NCBI GenBank assembly: GCA_902806575.1
Contig: CADCXD010000001.1
Span: forward strand, 1,426,001 to 1,490,000
Direction: 5' to 3'
DNA from: Jackrogersella multiformis
Lineage: Eukaryota > Ascomycota > Sordariomycetes > Xylariales > Hypoxylaceae
Length of the DNA: 64,000 nt
Under the pieces are notes generated by a model, which was not told the origin of the DNA, made no database searches, and worked only from the letters and a program-made list of their open reading frames with translations. This document shows, in pieces, positions 34,141 through 46,100 of the stretch. Each line of letters begins with the position of its first letter. Position 1 is the first letter of the stretch. Made by a program: the position numbers and the translations under genes.

Positions 34141-35841
34141 CGTACGCCGAGAAGACAAGATGCCAAATAGTAAATGACTTTTGAGGGATGACCACTACCC
34201 GTCGGGTTGTTACATATTATGAGCCAATCTGAGGGAGGCTGTACGAAGGGAAGTGGAGCGGAGTGTCGAACTCACACTTCAACTTCGAACGGTCGAAAAT
34301 ATTAAACTTGACGAAGGCAGGTATGAGGTTGCATCATGCTAGAGAAACACAGATGATACAATATAGTGAGATTTGTGACGGCCTGTGAAACCTTTAGCCT
34401 GGATTTGGAAACTGTAATCTAGATATTCTCAATAATGTCTGATTGGTAGTCTTGTCTCACTTGCGGATGTTCCGGTCCGGCTTGAATATAAAAAGCTGAA
34501 AGGGGGGGGGGGGTAGAAGAAAAGAACGATAACTCTTTGAACTGGATAAGCCGCTAAGGGTTGGGAGTTCAATATTTAAAAGAGGGAAAATATCGGATGA
34601 CGACAGAACTTGTGGCAGCAGGAGCTAACCGAGTAGTCTAACATAACTCTTATTGATATTATATATCTTCGAGACTCGAAGTTGCCATATTGTCTAAGAC
34701 ATGTGCTGAAATTATGGTAAGCACTATGTAGGTATATACTCTACACTGGTAGTCTGGTCATACCTGGGTGGCGTCTATTAGTCGTCGAACTTGCCTTACT
34801 TCCAAGTTTGTGACACTCATCTACTGTTAGGCACTTCCAATATGCAAATATGGTCCCATTCCTACATGGCACATTCCCAGGTTAACCACTGGCGCATAAG
34901 AGGCTTCGAAAATGGCAACTATAGGCGGATGTCTTAAAGCTTAGAGTAGGTAGGTAATGGTGATTCTTAAGTCTAAGAAGAGTACCTACCTAGGTAGGTA
35001 TGTTAGATGATTGGGCGAGACCCGAAGAAGAAAACGAAAAAGGAATTTACTAAATTTCTAGCTACCTAGGTATGTGGAGAAGTCTAGACCGCCTGTAGCT
35101 TACATATAACTACTAGTGTAGGTAGATACCTAGGTAGCACGTGGGAATAGGAAGGATAGCGTTAATCGAAACGAGGCGTACAAGCCACCTAGGTTAGGAC
35201 CTGATGCAGAGAAACATCTGGATAGGGACATTAGGTACCTTGTACCTACCTAAGTAATTATACATTAGGTACCTACCTTCGCAAGAGTAAGTCTCGATCG
35301 AACATATTATTCCCTCGATCTGCTAAAGTTGATATTTCCCGCAAAAATATGAAATATAATACCTGCAGGCATGGATGTTAAATTCAAGATCTGCAGGGTA
35401 TTTGTGACCGGGGGTCCCCTACCGGATCCCATTAATATTGTACAGCTTTTGCGGCTGCAGTTGCGCACAGACAATTTCAATCAAGTCCCTTGCTCTGACC
35501 GTTCTTTTGTGAGTCCTCATTGGCTCTTTCCCCCCCGCCTTTATATAGCCACCGCCCCCACTTACCCCCGGACTAGACCTCACCCGTCCAGCCCTTCAGC
35601 TCATCCATACCTACCTACACTACAACCACCATCCTAGCTTCATAGACTTATAGTACCAAATCCACTATTTCCTCCTCGAAGCCTTCCCGTGACCGGCAAC
35701 TCGTCATTGCAGCCTGTTGCAGTGCTGGTACTTCTTCCGTGCTTTCGTATAATTGTAAAGTTGCTACGTGGCGAGAGAGATATATAGACACAAAGCAGCA
35801 CAAACCCGACCAAGACCACGACCCCGAACCGAGCCGACGCG
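34141..35841. promoter_or_regulatory. Divergent promoter region of the TAG-interrupted gene and the Pro-rich gene
   Basis: 1.7 kb between divergent starts. It holds a run of 12 G at 34502-34513, many TAGGTACC/CCTAGGTA motifs (34983-35000, 35061-35074, 35119-35137, 35232-35275) and a C-rich stretch just upstream of 35842. An open frame at 35371-35637 has C-rich, low-complexity composition and is not called. Confidence 0.55.
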
Positions 35842-36915
35842 ATGCCGGGCCTCACCCTCAACACCGAAGGGGCAGCTGTCTCTGCCGCCACAGTAACGCC
35901 CATATACCCGCCCATGAACCCCCTCAACCAGCCCCCAACCACAACCACAACCGCACCTGTGCCCGCGCCCGCGCCCGCGCAACACACCACGCCCTCGCGC
36001 CCGGCGTCGCCCCAGCGCCCGACCTACAGCCCCATAACGCCTCCCCTCAACCCTGTCGCGCTGCCGCTGCCGCCGCGCCCGGCCTACACGCACAGCACGC
36101 AGCCGGCGCAGCCTGCGACGCGCGCGCCGCCGCCGCCGGAGCCCATCGACTTCGACTCGAACCCGGACGTGCTGGCGCTGAAGTCGGCCATCTCGGTGCT
36201 GCAGCTGCAGCGCCGCAAGGCCGCCGCCGACATGGCCGTGCTGAGCCGCGCCAAGGCCGCAGCGCTCGCCGAGCCCGAGGCCTTCGTGCGCGACCTGACC
36301 GGGGGCCGCGTCGCTGTCGAGGGCGATGGCTTGTTCGTCGGTGGCGTGCGCGAGGATGAGGGTGAGGATTCAGATGAGGATTCAGACGAGGACATGGAAG
36401 AGGCGGGTGAGAGCTCGAGCGCTGCCGGCCAGCAAGCTCCTGTTCCTCCTGCTGCCAGCGCAAGCGGCTCAAAGCTCGCGCAGCCGGCCTCAAATACAAA
36501 TACAACAACCACTCCAAGCGTAGACGTTAAACCGGACCCTCACGCCATGGACATCGAACATCCGCACCCACACCCGCCTCCGCACCCCCAACTACAACCA
36601 CAACCCCAGCCCCATCAAAAACCCCCCCAACCGCGCCCCTGGGCCAAGCTCCCCAAGCCGCAGAGCATAGTGCGGTGCCCGCCGATCAACTGGTCGCAGT
36701 ACGCGGTGGTCGGCGAGTCGCTGGACAAGCTGCACGCGGAGCAGGTGTCGAGGCCGTCGCAGGGCGTCCCCGCCGTCGTCGCGCCCGACGGCCGGTACGA
36801 GTTCGGCGCCGGCGGTGGCGGCGGTAAGCAGGAGAGGCTCCTGGGCGTCGCCGCGCCCTACGCCCCCGGCAAGGACCGCGTCGATCGGAAGACTAAGCCG
36901 GGGGTGAGGAGGTGA
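35842..36915 (+). CDS. Pro/Ala/His-rich protein of unknown function
   Basis: Single frame, 357 residues, starting MPGLTLNTEGAAVSAATVTP. I do not recognise a named family. Residues 1-100 are Pro/Thr-rich and disordered. Two stretches look structured: a helical block after PIDFDSNPDVLALKSAISVLQ (about 103-165, Ala/Arg-rich) and INWSQYAVVGESLDKLHAEQ near the C-terminus. Between them lie an acidic stretch (DEDSDEDSDEDMEE) and a His/Pro/Gln run. The end is basic (GKDRVDRKTKPGVRR), and nuclear location is plausible. GC content and C/G third positions are far higher than in neighbours such as the NLR. The two ordered blocks have the look of a conserved fungal protein; the role is unknown. Confidence 0.75.
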   Translation: MPGLTLNTEGAAVSAATVTPIYPPMNPLNQPPTTTTTAPVPAPAPAQHTTPSRPASPQRPTYSPITPPLNPVALPLPPRPAYTHSTQPAQPATRAPPPPEPIDFDSNPDVLALKSAISVLQLQRRKAAADMAVLSRAKAAALAEPEAFVRDLTGGRVAVEGDGLFVGGVREDEGEDSDEDSDEDMEEAGESSSAAGQQAPVPPAASASGSKLAQPASNTNTTTTPSVDVKPDPHAMDIEHPHPHPPPHPQLQPQPQPHQKPPQPRPWAKLPKPQSIVRCPPINWSQYAVVGESLDKLHAEQVSRPSQGVPAVVAPDGRYEFGAGGGGGKQERLLGVAAPYAPGKDRVDRKTKPGVRR

Positions 36916-37761
36916 AGGACGGAGGGAAGGAAGCAAGGCTAATTGGTTGTCTGGCTGGTACTAGTATCGATACACGTTTCGAATCCTGGATACCCTACTT
37001 AGGAATCTTGGAGACCTAGCTGTGTTGTGTTGCGTTATGTTAGGAGGCAGGAGGCAGCAGTATCTCCCGAGAGCGAGGCGGACGGTCTCGTGATGAACGT
37101 TATGGGCTACGATTAAGCGTTTGTATTTATAACATGACGGGCAGGGCTGCGTTATGAGCGGCGCCCGACGCTAATAGAGGCTTCGTCTGGCGAGTAGAGG
37201 ACTTCGAACCACGCGGTTGGGAGGGGTCGTAGCCGCGGCCGATGTTGCATTCAATACCCATAGATATCGAGGTCGCTCTATCAAATCCTATTTATACGTA
37301 AATAGTTCATGAAGTGAAGAAATGAAGTTTAAAGAAAAATATAAACCAGAGCCTCATTTTTGGCAGTCACAGTGCATCGACTTGAGGCCTCCCGGCACAC
37401 TCAGTTAAGAATACTCATCAAATTTATGTCAAACTCATTGTGATCGTAACGATCTCATAGCATGTGCTCCTTAGCCCGTGAAAGCAGAAGAGGTATCAAT
37501 CCTAGTCTAGATGCCGTCGATATCGATGGCGCACCGAAATCTTATGCCTTTGCGAAAATCCATCGTTGACAACACGCCCACGTTCCCACCCGCAAGGTCA
37601 AAGAGGAGACGTGGTAGTAGAAGCTTCCTTAAGTTAAATACACCCAACCATGTTTAGCCGAATTTAATATCCTCTTCCACCGAAAACCGTCCTGAAATAA
37701 CCGAAGAAGCCCGTTGCAAACTGTCTGGCCTAGTCATTTATAGCCATCAATCATGACCGTG
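36916..37761. other. Spacer between convergent genes, no gene seen
   Basis: 846 bp of 3' flanks. It contains a short GGAGGCAGGAGGCAG repeat near 37043. Nothing else recognised. Confidence 0.55.
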
Positions 37762-39535
37762 TTAAAAGTCTTCCAGACTTCTCTGTACTGATCTTCGAAG
37801 CTGTCTATTGTACAACTTCCGTGTTTCAGCGCCGCCCCAATACAGTTTGTGTGCTTCGAGGTTAACCAGGGTTCTCGGGTCGTAAGGGGGTTGTTCCTCT
37901 TCCAGAGCATCGATAGCTGCTTCGAGATGCTGTTTAACATCTTCCCGGCGACTAGGGTTGGGGAAATAGCATGCCGTGCCATCCACTGCGATTCGATGAT
38001 GAAACATCGGTGTCAAAAATTTGACTCTGGGCTGCTCTTCGGGGAAGCGAGGACTGAAGCTTATCCTGATGCGGAACATGCCTCCGTCCAAGTTTGTCAT
38101 AGGTCGTCCGAAATATGTGAAGTTCCATACGAAGGGATTTCCGTCCACTAACTCAACACTATGAGGAGCGTCACTTCGCCTGTAGGACTCCTTGATCTGG
38201 TCGAATTGCCGCGCAAGGTTAACCGCAACGGTGCTGTCTCTTGTCCTGGGAGATGTTCCCTCTAATGCCCATTTATCCGGCTCGGCATCTAAAGCGGCCT
38301 TAATCCGACGTAGTCTCTTCTCGAGTTCGGTGTAGTTGAACTTTCCATCCATAGTATTAGATGTTCCCTCGAAAGGCATACGCACGAAAGGCTGGCCGTC
38401 CTTAACCTCCTCTTTCGCCTTCTTGATAGTCTCTAGGTACGAGTCGTAGTACCAGAGGAAGCGATGCTTGCAAAGATCCTTGAATGGCTCCCAGGGAACA
38501 CTCGCATCATCAATCTCGATGTCGTCGTCCATGTCGAGGTCATATTCTCCTCGCTCCCCTGGGTTGGGCGTTATAAGGCTACTCCCAGTGAGCCCCAAGT
38601 AGTCTTCTAGTCTTTGTATGATGGAAATGCGCAAGGTCTCGTGACGGATCTGTAGCATCTCCTGTTAGGATGTCCCATGATAGTGCATTTCTCAGCCTGA
38701 ATTACCTTCGCAATATATTCCTTTTGGTTCTTCTTATCGTGCGGCTCGTTCGCATCTTCGAAGCCGGGCTCGTTCTCGTAAGGGTTTGTCGACATGAGAC
38801 TTTGTATCGAGACTAATATGGACTCTAGACCCTGAGCGGGAGACCACTCCTCTCCTCGCTCACCGCGCCATGTTCTAGGATCATGTTAGGTTCGACAACG
38901 AAGAGTAGGCGCTGGGGAAATTTGTATACCCAAGGATTGACCTAGAGACTAAGTTAATAGGGAGCACAGCGTGAAACTAGATTGGATTCGCTTACAGACA
39001 CACTTTCCCAGAAGCGTAGATATTTGGATTGAAACGACAACGTCCGCTATTCGTGGTCGTTCCGGTAACAGCAGGTGATTTGCGCGGGTATTCTTAAAAA
39101 AGGGTGTATAATTAGATATCTTGGTCGGGGAAGGCTTAACAATATAGGAGCTAACCTTTGTTAAATTTCACCGAGAACTTGGGAAACGTTAGTATATATG
39201 ATGGTAGATAGCTTAGTATGTTTAAGATGATACTGACCTCGAAGAATCCAAACTCGTAAGGGGTCTCGTGAGGACCAATAATCAGTGCCTTGACATTACG
39301 AACGTCCCGATCGCGAAAGGCTACAGCGAGGGCTATAAGATAACGGAGGTAAAGATTAGTGATGGACCAAGATGAATAATAAATTAGGGGGTATTTCTCG
39401 TACAAAGATCAGCACTTTTCTGGAGCTCGCCGATTTCCTATGAGGTGCGAAGAACTCGTCAGCCTCGTTGCCCCGTCCAAGATCTAAGACGCCGTAGCGT
39501 ACCTTCGTAATGCGGATAATGGACTGGTCCGCCAT
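37762..39535 (-). CDS. Tandem-UBC ubiquitin-conjugating enzyme, UBE2Z-like
   Basis: Eight exons (39535-39503, 39437-39404, 39332-39238, 39177-39156, 39092-38996, 38941-38930, 38874-38706, 38649-37762) sum to 1350 nt, 449 residues, with every phase closing. Exon 6 is only 12 nt. An E2 moves ubiquitin or a relative from E1 to an E3 or substrate through a cysteine thioester. The first UBC domain (about 1-150) has the E2 text PYEFGFFEFSVKFNKEYP, RCRFNPNIYASGKVCLSILGTW with catalytic C93, and WSPAQGLESILVSIQSLM; this is UBE2Z-like. A second UBC-like region (about 255-425) has VWNFTYFGRPMTNLDGGMFRIRI, PRVKFLTPMFHHRI and DGTACYFP, with C381 at the equivalent of the catalytic position. An acidic stretch (DLDMDDDIEIDD) lies between them. 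Confidence 0.9.
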
Positions 39536-40793
39536 AGCTTCTAACTAGCTATCATAGGTCGGGTGCTTGGGGTGCCTGGGGTGCTTGGTGTTTAAGACGG
39601 ATGGGGTCGATGATTTCTTGAGGGATCTGGGAGAGTTAGAATGTTGTTGGGTAAGATGGATGGGTAAGATAGATAGATTGGTGGATTGGTGCAGAAGGTT
39701 TCTCGGCGATGTGTTTGGTAGGTTTTCTGGGTTGGGTTACAGTGTTGAAGGACGAAGTGTATTATAAGGTTGGTAGGAATTGGTAGGAACATTGAATGGG
39801 TGGAATTATTGTAGCACTTGCAGCAGCTCTGAGGTGCATGTAGGAGATGGAGGCAGGCAGGTGGGGAGCATCTTCCCTAAGGCAGCGAAGGCGGGGTCTT
39901 ACTGTCCTGTCCTACAACATGTACATAAGTACGAGGTACCTAGGTTCAAAGATGAGAGGCTTCAAAGACCGCGGGGCTGGCAACTCGCGTACCTACCAGG
40001 TACCTCATAAAACCCATCCAGTCAGCCAGTCATCCAAATGTATAAAAGGCATGTGTGTCTCACTAGGTACCTTATAAGCACCTAGTGTATAGGCAAGCAT
40101 CGGCCATCTTTGTATCTGAGTTGATATTATACCTACCTACCTAATGTACCTACCTAATGTATTATATAATATACATTCTCTTGACATCTAAATCGGACTA
40201 CCAAGGCTATGATGTAAAGATACCTTCTAGGTGCCTGCTAGTAGGCACTATCTAGCTGCCTTAGGTACCCATTGACGTACTACCTATCTAGGTACTTAGG
40301 TACAATGCCTACCTGGGCATTTTAAGTTCGTACCTAGGTATCTAAGCAGTAATGGAATCATCACCTAACCAGATACGGTATAAGCACAGTATTAAGTTCC
40401 AGAATGCCAGCCCAGGAACGCCCCACTCCCCAAATTTCCAAATTTCCTTCTGATCTTCATAACCGACTTCGGTGTTCTAGAGTGCCGAGATTACCTACAC
40501 TAGACCAATTCCTCGAGGCCGAGCTTCCCATATTGCCAGGCGGTGAACGGGGTCACAAATTGGTTCGATTTGAGTTGTGCTGAGTTGCTCGACCGTCCGT
40601 AGGAAGTTAAGCTTTCGTTTCAATTGGTACCGCACGCGATCGAAATATCGACGACCTACCCATAGCTACCATAGCTACCATAGCTACCACTCCTACCCAT
40701 AGCTATCACCACACCAATACCTAGACCGAGACCTAGACATAGATCTAGACTTATACACAGATCTAGGTAGAACCCGTGCCGTTCCTCGCCACC
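39536..40793. promoter_or_regulatory. Divergent promoter region of the E2 gene and erg26-type gene
   Basis: 1.26 kb between divergent starts. TAGGTACC/TACCTACC motifs are frequent (39935-40010, 40125-40155, 40260-40345). Just upstream of 40794 are CTACCATAG triplets (40665-40690) and an AGAYCTAGAC series (40720-40765). No separate gene seen. Confidence 0.6.
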
Positions 40794-41965
40794 ATGTCTG
40801 AAGTCCTAGTCCAACCCCTGCTGGGCCGAGTCCTCGTCATCGGCGGCTGCGGCTTTCTCGGCCACCACGTCGTGAACCTGCTCCTGCGCGACTGGACCAG
40901 CACCGTGTCCGTCGTCGACCTCCGGTGCCAGCGCAACCGGAGGCCCGACTCCGACGGCGTCGAGTACGTCGAAGCCGACATCACCGACGCCGACGCCCTG
41001 GTCAAGGTCCTCGGCAGGCTGCGGCCCGACGTCGTCATCCACACCGCCTCGCCGCCCGCCCAGGGCCTCGGCGCCGTCGCCCACGACATCTTCCGCAAGG
41101 TCAACGTCGACGGCACCCGCGCCGTCATCGCCGCCTGCCGCCAGAACGACGTCAAGGCGCTGGTATACACGAGCTCCGCCAGCGTCATGAGCAACAACAC
41201 GGACGATCTGATAAACGCGAACGAGGACTATCCCGTCATCAGGGGCAAGATGCAGACCGAATACTACTCCGAGACCAAGGTGCGTTTCCTCGGCTATGAT
41301 ATACGTGTTATACACACTTTACTGATACCGCTATCCAGGCGCATGCCGAGCAGCTCGTCCTAGAAGCGAACCGCGCAGAGGGATCCGAGATGCTGACCAC
41401 GGCCATCCGGCCGTCGGGCATCTTCGGCGAGGGCGACATCCAGCTAGTCTTCCACGCCATCAACGTCTTCCGCGAGGGCAAGGACAAGGTGCAGGTCGGC
41501 CTGAACGACAACCTGTTCGACTTCACGTACGTCGAGAACGTAGCCCACGCCCACCTCCTCGCCGCCCGCGCCCTCCTAGTAACCCACGCGTCCACCACCG
41601 ACCCCCTCGACTACGAGAAGGTCGACGGCGAGGCCTTCATAGTCACCAACGACAGCCCCGTCTACTTCTGGGACCTGATGCGGGCCATATGGCGGGAGGC
41701 CGGGTCGCAGAAGGGGACCGACCACGTATGGGTTATGAGCCGGGACGTGGGCCTCATCATAGGATATCTAAGCGAGGTCTTCTTCGGCATCATGAGGAAG
41801 ACCCCGACCCTCAACCGCCAGCGGATCATATACAGCTCCATGACGAGGTACTACGACATCGCGAAGGCGAAGCGGCGTCTCGGCTACCAGCCTCTGGTGA
41901 GCCTGAGCGAGGGCGTAAAGAGGTCGGTCCAGTGGACATTGGCTCAAGAGAAGAACAAAAAATGA
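40794..41965 (+). CDS. erg26: Sterol-4-alpha-carboxylate 3-dehydrogenase type (Erg26-like) SDR
   Basis: Erg26 oxidises and decarboxylates the C4-carboxysterol in the C4-demethylation steps of ergosterol synthesis, at the ER, with NAD(P). Two exons (40794-41279 and 41339-41965; 59-nt intron) give 370 residues. The start MSEVLVQPLLGRVLVIGG has a near-ideal CACCATG context. The Rossmann glycine motif GGCGFLG, DVVIHTASP, YTSSASV, active-site YSETK (YxxxK) and IRPSGIFGEGD are all present. The C-terminal MTRYYDIAKAKRRLGYQPLV is typical of the 3-beta-HSD/Erg26 family. GC content is high, with C-ending codons. Fungi can carry more than one Erg26-like paralogue, so this could be a non-essential copy. 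Confidence 0.88.
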
Positions 41966-43117
41966 TTAGTTGTGCTCTTCTACAGCTTGGTCCCGAATGT
42001 GTGTATAAGTAGGAGACGGGAGGGTTCATGATATATGTAATATGAAATTTTTGTCGGGGAAGCCTTGACTATATATACCTATGTAGATTGCTGGCGTATG
42101 GGGTCTCCCGAAAATAATGCAAGAGGATTAGTGAAAAATAATTGCTAATATATGAGTCTATTCACCTTTCTTTCACCTATTGTCTATAATGTGTGGTTAC
42201 TACCCAAATCTGCCGGTGTATATCTTTCTACCTCTCTTTGTACGTACGCGAATTCGAAGCTTGGGTAAGTAAATACTGTTTTATCATATAGGTCAACAAT
42301 ACAAGCATATTATAGTCGTAATCTTCGTACAAGATTTCTTTTTATAACAAATACCACTTCCTAGTTGGGATCGCACATCTGCATTCAGATTTGTCAACTG
42401 AATAGAGTAGACCTGAAATGCTTTTCTTTGGTTCTGTCGTGATCGCGATTTGATGAGTTTGGCTCGCCTTCTTGTGGCTATTCTACTTGCGCAGCCGCCT
42501 TGGTATCGGTTGACCATATCTTCGACTAGCTAACACCCCTCACAAAAGAAAAGCCGGCGGCGTGTGGCCCATGGATCTGATTGGGATGTATCTGGGCACC
42601 ATATCTCTCTCTTAGCCCCTAGTCCCAAGTCAATCCCGTTGGAATCTCTCTTCTCCTTGTTCCAATAATAATCTAATAGTCGATTTTTAACACAAGTTGG
42701 AGTTCATTTGAATAAATTCGACCCATCAGGTCAGGCCAGAAAGAAGGCGAAGATATACCCCCCTCCATACTACTCCAAGCTGCGCTGCCAAACCCCTCGG
42801 AAATGGCACACTCACTTCCCAAGGCAAATATGCTTCTAGAACAGAATATAGGCACACCAGAAGACCGCCTCGCCCAGGACAATCCCGAACATGTCAAAAA
42901 AGCGAATCAAAAGTCGTAAGGCCCATTTTGGGGAAAGGGAGAAATGCGCAACGCCGGCCGAAATGCTGTTTAATCTCGCTACACCGGATTCATGCTATGT
43001 TCTACGGGAAAATCAAGGCCTGCGAATATGGACGAGGTACCCTTCACACGTCAAGAAGTCCATACAAGTCGAAGAAGCGCGCTGCCGTGGAGAAATATAT
43101 ACCTGTAGACCGAATAA
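41966..43117. other. Spacer between convergent erg26-type gene and lrg1, no gene seen
   Basis: 1.15 kb of 3' flanks. Short open frames at 42293-42517, 42673-42897 and 42891-43187 show no domain or codon pattern to support them. Confidence 0.55.
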
Positions 43118-46100
43118 TCACCCCGTGCCGGTCGTAACAGAGCTGTTTTGTCTGCCCCAGCCAGAGTTGCGCCATTCTCGGCGCTGAGCATCTGAGGGGG
43201 GAGGTTTATCGAACTGGCCTTGGGGAGGAGGCGGCCCATTGTCAGGTTGCCGCCAATTCGGTGGCGGTGTGCCTTGCGGCGTTGTGAAGGGAATTGTTGG
43301 CTCCTGAATAGGACGCGCACTGCTCTCTTGCTGCCAGGCTGCAGGGTCTGTAGCGACCCTAGTAGCTAAGGGTCTCTTGCTGTCATGCTGTTTGACGAAC
43401 TCGGCGCTATCATACTGTCTAGGAAGCCCGGTAACAGATCGAGATTCGATCTTTTTCAGGATCTCCTTAGTCGTGATCTCACCATTATTCATGAACAAAG
43501 CCGAGTCGCTTAAAACATCCATAAGCTCCATAGGAACCTAATAGCGTACGTACATTAGTAAAGTACGAATAAGAGGGGAAATGTCTTATACATACCATGC
43601 ACATTTCTTCGTTGAACTGTATCAACTCTTCGACACACGCCACCGCAGTCATAGGCTCGTCCGAGAAACTCGGGCTCTTCTCATTGGTGTAGAGCACGTT
43701 CGGGGCAATGACACGAGCAAGGTTGTGGACATCCATCCTCGATCCAGTATCCTCGTCAATCTGGTGGAAAGTAGCCACCCATTTAAGAAAGCTGAATAGT
43801 ACCTCAAGAGTATCTCGTTGGAGCTGCGGAAGTAGGCAGCATGTGAGGTGTAGACAGTGCCGCCTTTTATCGGTATCTTTGATTTTCGAGGCCGCAATCC
43901 AGACTTTGTATAGCTTCTGCGTCATCAGCGGATCCGGCAGTTCGCGAAGATATCGTTTGAGAAGCGCTGCAAGTTGGTGCGGAGTTTCGTCGTTCCACCG
44001 GATGGCGTCACAGCCATCTCTGTCGACGGCATTGACTTGTTCGGTGAGCTTCTTGATATTGCCATTTTTACGGAAGACACCTTCGACAGAAAGATCCTTA
44101 TTCTTTAGGGCGGTAATTGTATCTTCGATAATGGCAGGTATACGGAGAGCACCCGGCCCGACGCCATCTGTAGAGTCGGCGCCATCCCGCTCGACGATCA
44201 CTTCTAATGGGACGCCAAAGATCCCTTTCTTCTTGTTGACCTTACGGGTTTCGTTCTTGCTAAAGGCTTTACCAAACTTATTCCAGAACGTCGGTTGCTT
44301 TCTTGCTTCGATAAGACTGAGTAATTCTTCAAGAGTAAATTCCGGTTCGAGCATGGGTTGCATCGTAAGAACTGCAACGTGGCGGACAATAAAATACTCT
44401 AGGCCAGATAGTTCGGAGAAGAACTTCGTCCCGTGTCTTTGAGGCGACGGGTCTCCCTGCAAAGTCTGATCCGCATCCCGTCCAGTAGAGAGGCTTCTCT
44501 CGTTGCCGCCACCGTAGGAGGCATCGGCAGTGGCAGATCGGAACAGCTCTTGACGCGAGGCCCTGTACGCGTTGGGCTGTTGCTCCCGGGCTTGCTCGGC
44601 CGCCACGATTCGAGGAATGTCATCGAGAGTCAGTGCATCCTGATGTCCAAAGTACTGCTCCGTTGTGCCACCTCCGCCCGGCTCGCGGTCCTCTTCGATC
44701 TGCATCACCTTGTTTTGTGAACCTGTGTCCGCACCGGCAGACCCAGGGCGGACGCTACGTCCTTCAGGCCCATCCATAATCCTCGACGTCCGGGCCTTCC
44801 TAAGGCTAGACGATAGATGCTTATCGAGACGCGTACTTCTGAGTCTGCGCACGTCATTGAGAGTATTCTCATAAGACGACTCTCTTTGGTGCCGCTCCCT
44901 CTCACCACCTTGAGACTCGGAGCGAGGTTCTGACCCAGCAATCGCAGGCCTGCCGTCAGCCGCGCGTTGTCCATCCACAGAGCTGTTACCATTAGGGTTC
45001 GAATCGTCCGAAGTTGGCGGCAGGGCGCCGCTAGATCGAAGAATCTCCAGCAGCCTAGCCAAGGCAACTTTCAGCAAGAAGATATACTGCTGAAGCTTCG
45101 TTATTCGCTCTAACGCCTCACCCCGCCCTTCGGCCTGAGACTCGCAGTTTGTGCAATAAATAATTTGGTCTCGGTATAGATGAGCTTCGGACAAACTTCT
45201 GCCCAAATCCCTGTTGCAGCGCGCGCACACTACGCAGAATAGATGCCACCTCTTATCGCTACTTAAAGCACATTCATCCTCTATGGGTTTCTGACACATT
45301 GTACAATGATCTGAGTCATTAGCAGAGAGCCTCGACATACCCAGCGTGATCTGTAAAGATTCATCGTCGGTCTTGATCGACTCGAGAACGCTGAGATCAT
45401 CGAGAAACTGGTATAGTGCCGAGGTAGAACGGTGCTCCTTTTCAACTTTGAGCGACCCTTGAAGGCAGATCCTGATTAGGAGCTTTAAATAATGCGCCAG
45501 ACCTGTCACGAGAGACAGCAACTCCTGGGTGACACCTAGTTTCCGCACACTGGTTTCCTGCATTTTCGATAATAATGAAAAGAAGGCTACGATCTTCTTG
45601 CAGAGAAGTTTTGCTTCTCTCGCGTACGACAATTCTAACTACCATTAGCATGTAATCCGAATAGGATCGATTGTGTCTCATACCATTCATTTCAAACCTC
45701 TTCATAGTTATGTCGAGCCTATCCGCTGACCGGAATAAGACATCCACATGGATGATAAATTTTTTGGCGACGAAAACACCATCCATGTATGCGCCATTGC
45801 TTACGTGAAGAAGCATATCCGAAATGCACGCGGCAGACGATTCCTCAAATGTCGATAAAACACTCCAAATTTTGTATACTTTGTTCTCCATATCCTCCTC
45901 CTCTTGGCGTACCAGTTCGCGGCTTTCTGCGTCGACAGGTTCCGGACGAGGCTCCTTTGACTCATGGGGAGGCGTTAGACGCACATTCCAAAATTTGTGT
46001 ATCATGTAGCACTCCGGGTGCCAGTGCTGGTTCTGTCCATTGCGAAATATCTCAACGAATTGTTTGAGGATGGCAGTTTGACAGCCGTTGCAGCGCTGGG

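Noticed and set aside
35371..35637. Plus-strand 88-codon frame ahead of the Pro-rich gene
   Set aside because: C-rich and Pro/Ser-biased promoter text; no conserved segment or splice link to the next gene.
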